From CAVAVT01 sp963592185 (GTDB lineage Bacteria; Bacillota; Negativicutes; Selenomonadales; Selenomonadaceae): a DNA stretch of 9,831 nucleotides. The notes under the pieces were generated by a model, which had not been told where the DNA came from, ran no database searches, and was given only the letters and a program-made list of their open reading frames with translations. The stretch spans positions 1 through 9,831 of the forward strand of contig CAVAVT010000058.1 of assembly GCA_963592185.1 (NCBI GenBank). Reading direction: 5' to 3'. A program made the position numbers and the translations under genes. Shown piece after piece: positions 5,759 through 9,831 of the stretch; the first letter of the stretch is position 1; each line of letters begins with the position of its first letter.

Positions 5759-6565
5759 TTAAATCAGCCCCTTGTCCATCATGGCCTCAAGCTCTCTTAG
5801 AACCCCATGGTCAGCGTTGCTTTTTGCAATAAATCTTGCAGCCTTTTTCACGTCCGGATGTGCATTTTCCATGGCGTAGGAGTAATAAACCGCCCCCATG
5901 AGCTGCTCGTCATTAAGATAATCTCCGAAGCAGGCACATTCATCAAAACTGATACCCAGCTGCTTCTGTACCTCCCGTGCCGCCATGCCCTTGTTGATAT
6001 CCGGATGCATCAGATCCACCCAGTATTTTCCACTGAGCGCCACCTGCAAATCCGGACGGTACTGCTCCGCCATATAGGGATAAATGGTATTTTCCGCATC
6101 AGCTGCCTCCGGGTCGCAGATTGCAATTTTCAGTATTTCATCATCTATATGGTCAAAATTTTCCACATAGGCATAACGCTCGAAATACTTCCTTGCCCTC
6201 TGCATATAAGGCTCCCATTCCCGTCTCACATAGGCCATCTTCTTGCCGCATGCCACTGGATACACATGGCTTGGCAGCTCCTCCACTGACTTCATTATCT
6301 TACTGACCCATTCCATGCCCAATGGACAGGAATAGATTTCCTTACCCTTATACATTACAAGGGTTCCGTTTTCCGCCAAAAACAGGAATTTGTCCTCATA
6401 CTTTGCAAAATCCCTAGTCAGTGCGTAATACTGCCTTCCGCTGGACGGTGCAAAAATAACTCCACGGTCTATTACCTTTTCTATAACAGAATCAAATTCC
6501 TCAGGAATCTGATGATTTTCATCAAGAAGTGTACCATCCATATCTGTGAATACCAAACGGATCAT
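5759..6565 (-). CDS. Cof-type HAD-superfamily phosphatase (class IIB)
   Basis: This is a cytoplasmic Mg-dependent phosphatase of 268 residues, a normal size for Cof-type proteins. Motif I is DMDGTLLD with nucleophile D8 and acid D10, motif II is PSSGR (S41/S42), motif III Lys is in the NKG segment, and motif IV is GDYLND (D215, D219). The residues between are the class IIB cap, which decides substrate; such enzymes often act on sugar phosphates or flavin nucleotides. I choose 6565 over the in-frame start at 6610. GGAGGAG lies 3-4 bases upstream of 6565, the protein then begins directly with the first strand (MIRLVFTDMDG), and the longer form would overlap nirJ2. The gap to nirJ2 is 14 bases, and the next gene follows with no gap, so it is inside the operon. 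Confidence 0.9.
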   Translation of the reverse strand: MIRLVFTDMDGTLLDENHQIPEEFDSVIEKVIDRGVIFAPSSGRQYYALTRDFAKYEDKFLFLAENGTLVMYKGKEIYSCPLGMEWVSKIMKSVEELPSHVYPVACGKKMAYVRREWEPYMQRARKYFERYAYVENFDHIDDEILKIAICDPEAADAENTIYPYMAEQYRPDLQVALSGKYWVDLMHPDINKGMAAREVQKQLGISFDECACFGDYLNDEQLMGAVYYSYAMENAHPDVKKAARFIAKSNADHGVLRELEAMMDKGLI

Positions 6566-6579
6566 AGGCTCCTCCAATC

Positions 6580-7572
6580 TCAGCCCCGTCTGCCGTGATA
6601 AAGGCACCAAGGCTCCTCAGACATATAATCACCCTCGTGATAGATTGCAGCCCTTGCCCTGCAGCCGCCGCAGGCTCTCTTGTATCCGCAGCTTCCGCAG
6701 CCGCCGGAATAATCCAGAGTTCTGAGCTTCTGCATTACAGGGCTCTCCTTCCATATTATATCAAAGGGAGTTTCACGTACATCCCCAATTTCCATTTTTA
6801 AGTATGCACAGGGCTGAACCTTGCCCTTGGGGCTGATAATGCAGTAAGCTGTTCCTGCAAGGCATCCCCTGTGGAAACGAAGCTTCATTCCCATCTGGTC
6901 TGCAATTCGCATGAACTGAGGAGCACAGGTAGGCTTCAGCTCTATATCCACTTCCTGCTGCTTTTTCATGATACGGGTAAGCACGCTTTCATACTGCTCA
7001 GCACGGAGGGACTCTGCTTCAATGGTCTTTGCACGGCCTGTTGGCACAAGGAAAAAGATATGATGCGCCTTTGCCCCTTCCTCCACAGCAAAATCCGTAA
7101 GTGCCTCCAGCTCATGCTCGTTCCAGTCCATTACAGTGGTATGAATCTGAAAAGGAAGTCCTGCTGCACGGCAGTTTCTCATGCCCTGGACAGCCCCCTC
7201 CCAAGCGCCGTCAAAACGGCGGAACTGGTTATGCTTCTTGGGGTCCATGGAATCAAGGGATATGCCCATTCCCCTAACTCCCACTGATTTCAGCTCCTTG
7301 GCAAGCTCCGGAGTAATGAGAGTTCCATTGGTTCCGAATACCGGTATCATGCCCAGCTGTGCCGCATATGCCGCCAACTCTACAATATCCGGGCGCATGA
7401 GAGGCTCTCCGCCGGAAAAAATCATTATTTTGAAATTAGCTCTTGCTATCTGCTCCAAAAGTGTTTTTGCCTCTGCTGTGGAAAGCTCCTCGTCAGCCTT
7501 GCAGCCGGCATCACGGTAGCAATGGTCGCAGAACATATTACATGCATTGGTGGTATTCCATGAAACTATCAT
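6580..7572 (-). CDS. nirJ2: Radical SAM protein, NirJ2/AhbD-like (haem maturation)
   Basis: This 330-residue radical SAM enzyme has the CxxxCxxC cluster motif almost at its N-terminus (C11, C15, C18) and SGGEP for SAM binding at 53-57. A C-terminal cysteine-rich SPASM-type domain has C292, C295, C301, C304 and C323 (GGCGSCGYKRACGGC), which should hold a second 4Fe-4S cluster; CLAG and QPCAYL add further Cys. The family is annotated as NirJ2 and is related to AhbD, which oxidatively decarboxylates two propionates of Fe-coproporphyrin III to make haem b. The substrate here is inferred. The start is ATG 7572, overlapping the nirJ1 stop by one base (TGATG), with GGGAGGT 8 bases upstream. A GTG one codon earlier (7575) is also possible. 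Confidence 0.87.
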   Translation of the reverse strand: MIVSWNTTNACNMFCDHCYRDAGCKADEELSTAEAKTLLEQIARANFKIMIFSGGEPLMRPDIVELAAYAAQLGMIPVFGTNGTLITPELAKELKSVGVRGMGISLDSMDPKKHNQFRRFDGAWEGAVQGMRNCRAAGLPFQIHTTVMDWNEHELEALTDFAVEEGAKAHHIFFLVPTGRAKTIEAESLRAEQYESVLTRIMKKQQEVDIELKPTCAPQFMRIADQMGMKLRFHRGCLAGTAYCIISPKGKVQPCAYLKMEIGDVRETPFDIIWKESPVMQKLRTLDYSGGCGSCGYKRACGGCRARAAIYHEGDYMSEEPWCLYHGRRG

Positions 7573-8786
7573 CACTCATTACCTCCCTCTGGGGAATAAA
7601 CAGGCACCGGACCGCTGATTTCCTCATCTGTAAGGTAGCAGGAAGGGTCAGACTCCCAGAAGTCGCCGGTTCTAGCCTCTGCTCTGGTGCGGAAATTGCC
7701 ATTGCACATGGAAAGGAAACGGCACTTTGTACATCTTCCCTTTAGGCGCCCTTTTCTGTCCTTAAGCCCTGCCAGAATATCACTGCTGGAGGTATCGCAC
7801 CAAATATCTCCAAACTTTTTCTCCCTGACATTGCCGAAAGTATGATGCTGGGTAAACTGGTCAGGGTGTACGTCTCCCTTTGGATCCACCTCGCCAAATG
7901 CAATGCCGGAGCGGTTTCCGCCATTCATGGAAATATACTTCAAAATCTGATTTGCAAGCTTCTTATCCCCTGCATAAAGAGCTTTCAGATACATGTACGG
8001 ACCATCGCAGTGATTGTCCACTGTAAGGATTTCCTTCTTGAGGCCTCTTTCCTCAAAATCCTTGGTGCGGCGGATAATAATATCCATAGCACGCCTGGAT
8101 TCCTCCGGGGTAACGTCCTGATCCATCATCTGGCTTCCACGGCCGGAATATACCAAATGATAGAAGCATACTCTGTTGATATTCTCCGCCTCGATGAAGT
8201 CGAATATATTCTCCAGTTCCTGTATATTGTGGTGGTTAATGGTAAATCTAAGTCCCACACGCTGTCCGACAGCTACGCAGTTTTCAATTCCCTTCATGGC
8301 TGCCTCATAGGCACCTTCATGTCCACGGAATTTATCATTAACATCCTTCAGGCCGTCCAATGAAATTCCAACATAGCCCACACCTATATTCTTTATACGC
8401 TGTGCCACTTCACGGGTTATCATGGTTCCATTGGTGGAAAGTGTAGGGCGGACGCCCTTTTCAGCTGCATACTCTGCCAACTCAAAGAAGTCCGGTCTGA
8501 TTAATGGCTCTCCGCCGGAAAACAGCAGAACGGGGACATTAAAATCTGCCAAATCATCTATAAAACGCTTTGCCTCCTCAGTGGTAAGCTCATCGTTGTA
8601 CTTCTTTGCATCGGAGCTCATATAGCAGTGACGGCACTTAAGGTTGCAGGTCCTAGTGGAATTCCAAACCACCACTGGCCCCATCCCCTCACCGGCACCA
8701 TTTCTGGACTTATGTGCTCCATGGGTATATCTCAGGGAATCTCCAAAATACTCCGTAGCAAATAACAGCTTTGTTACACTTATCAT
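7572..8786 (-). CDS. nirJ1: Radical SAM protein, NirJ1/AhbC-like (haem maturation)
   Basis: This is a 404-residue radical SAM enzyme. An N-terminal extension (1-40) precedes the cluster motif CNLKCRHC (C47, C51, C54). SGGEP for SAM lies at 90-94 and STNGT at 117-121. The C-terminal SPASM/twitch part has C352, C355, C361 and C383. The segment DVHPDQFTQHHTFGNVR (305-321) is characteristic of the NirJ/AhbC line, where Asp or His replaces the usual Cys. AhbC removes two acetate side chains of didecarboxysirohaem to give Fe-coproporphyrin III, and NirJ proteins act in haem d1 synthesis; either role is family knowledge, not shown here. It is preceded by tetR (45-base gap) and followed by nirJ2 (one-base overlap), so both are co-expressed. 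No sirohaem or hem genes are in the window. Confidence 0.88.
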   Translation of the reverse strand: MISVTKLLFATEYFGDSLRYTHGAHKSRNGAGEGMGPVVVWNSTRTCNLKCRHCYMSSDAKKYNDELTTEEAKRFIDDLADFNVPVLLFSGGEPLIRPDFFELAEYAAEKGVRPTLSTNGTMITREVAQRIKNIGVGYVGISLDGLKDVNDKFRGHEGAYEAAMKGIENCVAVGQRVGLRFTINHHNIQELENIFDFIEAENINRVCFYHLVYSGRGSQMMDQDVTPEESRRAMDIIIRRTKDFEERGLKKEILTVDNHCDGPYMYLKALYAGDKKLANQILKYISMNGGNRSGIAFGEVDPKGDVHPDQFTQHHTFGNVREKKFGDIWCDTSSSDILAGLKDRKGRLKGRCTKCRFLSMCNGNFRTRAEARTGDFWESDPSCYLTDEEISGPVPVYSPEGGNE

Positions 8787-8831
8787 TTACACTCCACCTA
8801 TTCTAAATACACATTGAAATTTTTGTATCGC

Positions 8832-9473
8832 TTATTTATTCTCTCCTGCTTCAGCCTGCAGGCCCCCCATACACAGCTTCAGCTTCCAGCTGACATTTTC
8901 CTCAAAACTCATGGGAAGTCTGCTGATTGCCGCCGTCTGAAAAAGGGAATGGAACATCTCTGTAACGATTCCCGGAGAAATATCTCTCCTAAATTCTCCG
9001 GTTTCCTGTCCCCTGACAACTATTTCAGCAAAAAGCTGTTTAAATCCCGGGGTTGCTTTGTGACTGACAGTCCCCTCCGGTAGTGCAGAATGCTCCGCTG
9101 CCGAAAGGAACAGAGGCAGCACAAAACGATTTTCTGATAGAAGCTTTGCGGTGTGCATCACAGCCTTTTCCAGCACCTCTGTAGAGGGACTCTGGCTCCT
9201 CATATATTTCCCTACATATTCCTCAAGCTCATCTATGATGCCCTTTAAAAGATACTGCAGTATATCTTCCTTGGAATCAAAATAGTTATAAAAGGTGCCG
9301 ATACCCAGCTCAGCCCTGTTCATGATTTCCGCAATTGATGTTTCCTTGAAGCCATTGCTGCTGAAAAGCTCCACCGCAGCCTCCAGTATAAGCTTTCTTG
9401 ACTGAAGCTTCTTCTGCTCCCTGCGGCTTATTTTTTCAGCAATATTCCCAAAAGATGCATCCTTTTTTTCCAT
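8832..9473 (-). CDS. TetR/AcrR-family transcriptional regulator
   Basis: This 213-residue protein has the standard TetR build. A basic N-terminal arm (about 12-27) precedes a three-helix DNA-binding domain (about 27-73), whose helix-turn-helix is TSIAEIMNRAELGIGTFYNYF-like at 46-66. The rest (about 75-205) is the helical ligand-binding and dimer domain, which varies and does not reveal the ligand. A single Cys (C201) is near the end. The ATG at 9473 is preceded by GAGGTG 5 bases upstream. It is the first gene of the operon with nirJ1, nirJ2, HAD and PHP. Two palindromes in its promoter are the likely operators, so it probably represses itself and the whole operon, responding perhaps to a porphyrin or another small molecule. 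Confidence 0.92.
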   Translation of the reverse strand: MEKKDASFGNIAEKISRREQKKLQSRKLILEAAVELFSSNGFKETSIAEIMNRAELGIGTFYNYFDSKEDILQYLLKGIIDELEEYVGKYMRSQSPSTEVLEKAVMHTAKLLSENRFVLPLFLSAAEHSALPEGTVSHKATPGFKQLFAEIVVRGQETGEFRRDISPGIVTEMFHSLFQTAAISRLPMSFEENVSWKLKLCMGGLQAEAGENK

Positions 9474-9528
9474 GTAACCACCTCACCGTGTACAACGGAA
9501 ATTCCTCCGTCATCAATTCACTTTCACC

Positions 9529-9557
9529 ATTATATATGAATTGCATTCATTTTTAAA
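9529..9557 (-). promoter_or_regulatory. Promoter of the tetR-nirJ operon
   Basis: On the minus strand TATAAT (9534-9529) is a perfect -10 box, with a weak -35 TTTAAA (9557-9552) exactly 17 bases away. Transcription would start near 9522, leaving a leader of about 48 bases. The spacer is almost wholly occupied by the inner palindrome, so a bound TetR dimer would block RNA polymerase. Confidence 0.6.
9536..9550. promoter_or_regulatory. Probable TetR operator O1 (between -35 and -10)
   Basis: ATGAAT and ATTCAT are perfect inverted arms around three bases (TGC), 15 bases in all. Size and symmetry fit a TetR-dimer site. The site fills the promoter spacer, the classical place for a repressor operator. 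Confidence 0.65.
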
Positions 9558-9561
9558 GTAA

Positions 9562-9582
9562 TTTATGAATGCTATTCATAAA
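9562..9582. promoter_or_regulatory. Probable TetR operator O2 (upstream of -35)
   Basis: TTTATGAAT (9562-9570) and ATTCATAAA (9574-9582) are perfect 9-base inverted arms around GCT. The inner ATGAAT-N3-ATTCAT core is the same as in the first site; the centres are 29 bases apart. It also lies about 28 bases upstream of the tRNA-Arg -35 box, so an effect on the divergent tRNA promoter is possible but less likely. Confidence 0.65.
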
Positions 9583-9609
9583 AAAACTTAAAATATCGCA
9601 AATATTTTC

Positions 9610-9638
9610 TTGACATATACATATGAACTAGATATAAT
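9610..9638 (+). promoter_or_regulatory. Consensus promoter of the tRNA-Arg gene
   Basis: TTGACA (9610-9615), a 17-base spacer and TATAAT (9633-9638) match the sigma-70/sigma-A consensus in every base. The start would be near 9645, giving a 5' leader of about 27 bases to be trimmed by RNase P. Confidence 0.85.
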
Positions 9639-9671
9639 GATTTATGTTGATTGCAACAGCAACCACTTAAT

Positions 9672-9749
9672 GACTCAGTAGCTCAGCTGGATTAGAGTAT
9701 TTGACTACGAATCAAAGGGTCGGGGGTTCGAGTCCCTCCTGGGTCACCA
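9672..9749 (+). tRNA. tRNA-Arg (anticodon ACG)
   Basis: A full cloverleaf can be folded. The acceptor is GACTCAG with CTGGGTC, followed by A73 and an encoded CCA (9747-9749). The D arm is GCTC/GAGT, and the anticodon stem TTTGA/TCAAA has loop CTACGAA, so the anticodon is ACG. The T arm is GGGGG/CCCTC with TTCGAGT. ACG reads CGU and, after A-to-I editing by TadA, CGC and CGA; this is the usual bacterial arrangement. It has its own promoter and terminator and is divergent from the tetR operon. Confidence 0.95.
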
Positions 9750-9764
9750 TATGAAAATAAATAT

Positions 9765-9788
9765 CCACCCGCATAGCGGGTGGTTTTT
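9765..9788 (+). terminator. Terminator of the tRNA-Arg transcript
   Basis: CCACCCGC (9765-9772) and GCGGGTGG (9776-9783) form an 8-bp GC-rich stem around ATA, followed by TTTTT (9784-9788). It starts 15 bases after the tRNA. A smaller hairpin, GGGC-ATA-GCCC (9796-9806), follows. I see no gene in the remaining bases to 9831. Confidence 0.88.
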
Positions 9789-9831
9789 CCTTTTCGGGCA
9801 TAGCCCTAATACTACTGGCAACGTACAAGTA

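Noticed and set aside
6566..6610. Longer start for the HAD phosphatase
   Set aside because: It would overlap nirJ2 by 31 bases and add 15 residues before the first strand; GGAGGAG supports 6565.
9796..9806. GGGC-ATA-GCCC hairpin near the right edge as an attachment site or second terminator
   Set aside because: Four-base stem without a T-run; no duplicated tRNA 3' end is visible to support integration.

Overview
The window looks like chromosomal DNA of a low-to-moderate-GC anaerobic Firmicute. I would guess the Negativicutes (Selenomonas-like), because it combines a NirJ1/NirJ2-type radical SAM pair, a homoserine acyltransferase MetA, and small exported proteins with Ala-rich linkers. This is inference from gene content; there is no rRNA or marker gene to prove it. 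I see no IS element, phage gene or CRISPR array.

Layout. The left edge (1-42) is the first 14 codons of a minus-strand gene with its promoter. A 68-residue Gly-periodic protein (309-515, +) follows, then a strong bidirectional hairpin. On the minus strand come an exported protein (593-1198), metA (1299-2234), a second exported protein (2360-3319) and a YcdX-type PHP phosphatase (3365-4087). The two exported proteins share a recognisable pattern and flank metA. A divergent promoter region (4088-4253) separates the phosphatase from an unrecognised 194-residue protein (4254-4838, +), which ends at a bidirectional terminator.

The right half is one minus-strand operon of about 4.6 kb: tetR (8832-9473), nirJ1-like (7572-8786), nirJ2-like (6580-7572), a Cof-type HAD phosphatase (5759-6565) and a HisJ-type PHP phosphatase (4907-5758). 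Gaps are tiny or absent and no internal terminator is seen. The tetR promoter carries a palindrome exactly between its -35 and -10 boxes and a second, longer palindrome just upstream, so the operon is probably autoregulated. Divergent to it lies a tRNA-Arg(ACG) gene with a consensus promoter and a strong terminator.

How the genes fit together. The two radical SAM enzymes resemble the proteins that finish haem or haem d1 from sirohaem (AhbC/AhbD, NirJ). The phosphatases may act on a ligand, a by-product or something unrelated. The most interesting points are the TetR-controlled radical SAM/phosphatase operon, the 5'-terminal terminator-like hairpin in the metA leader, the paired exported proteins, and a G7 tract inside the promoter of the left-edge gene.
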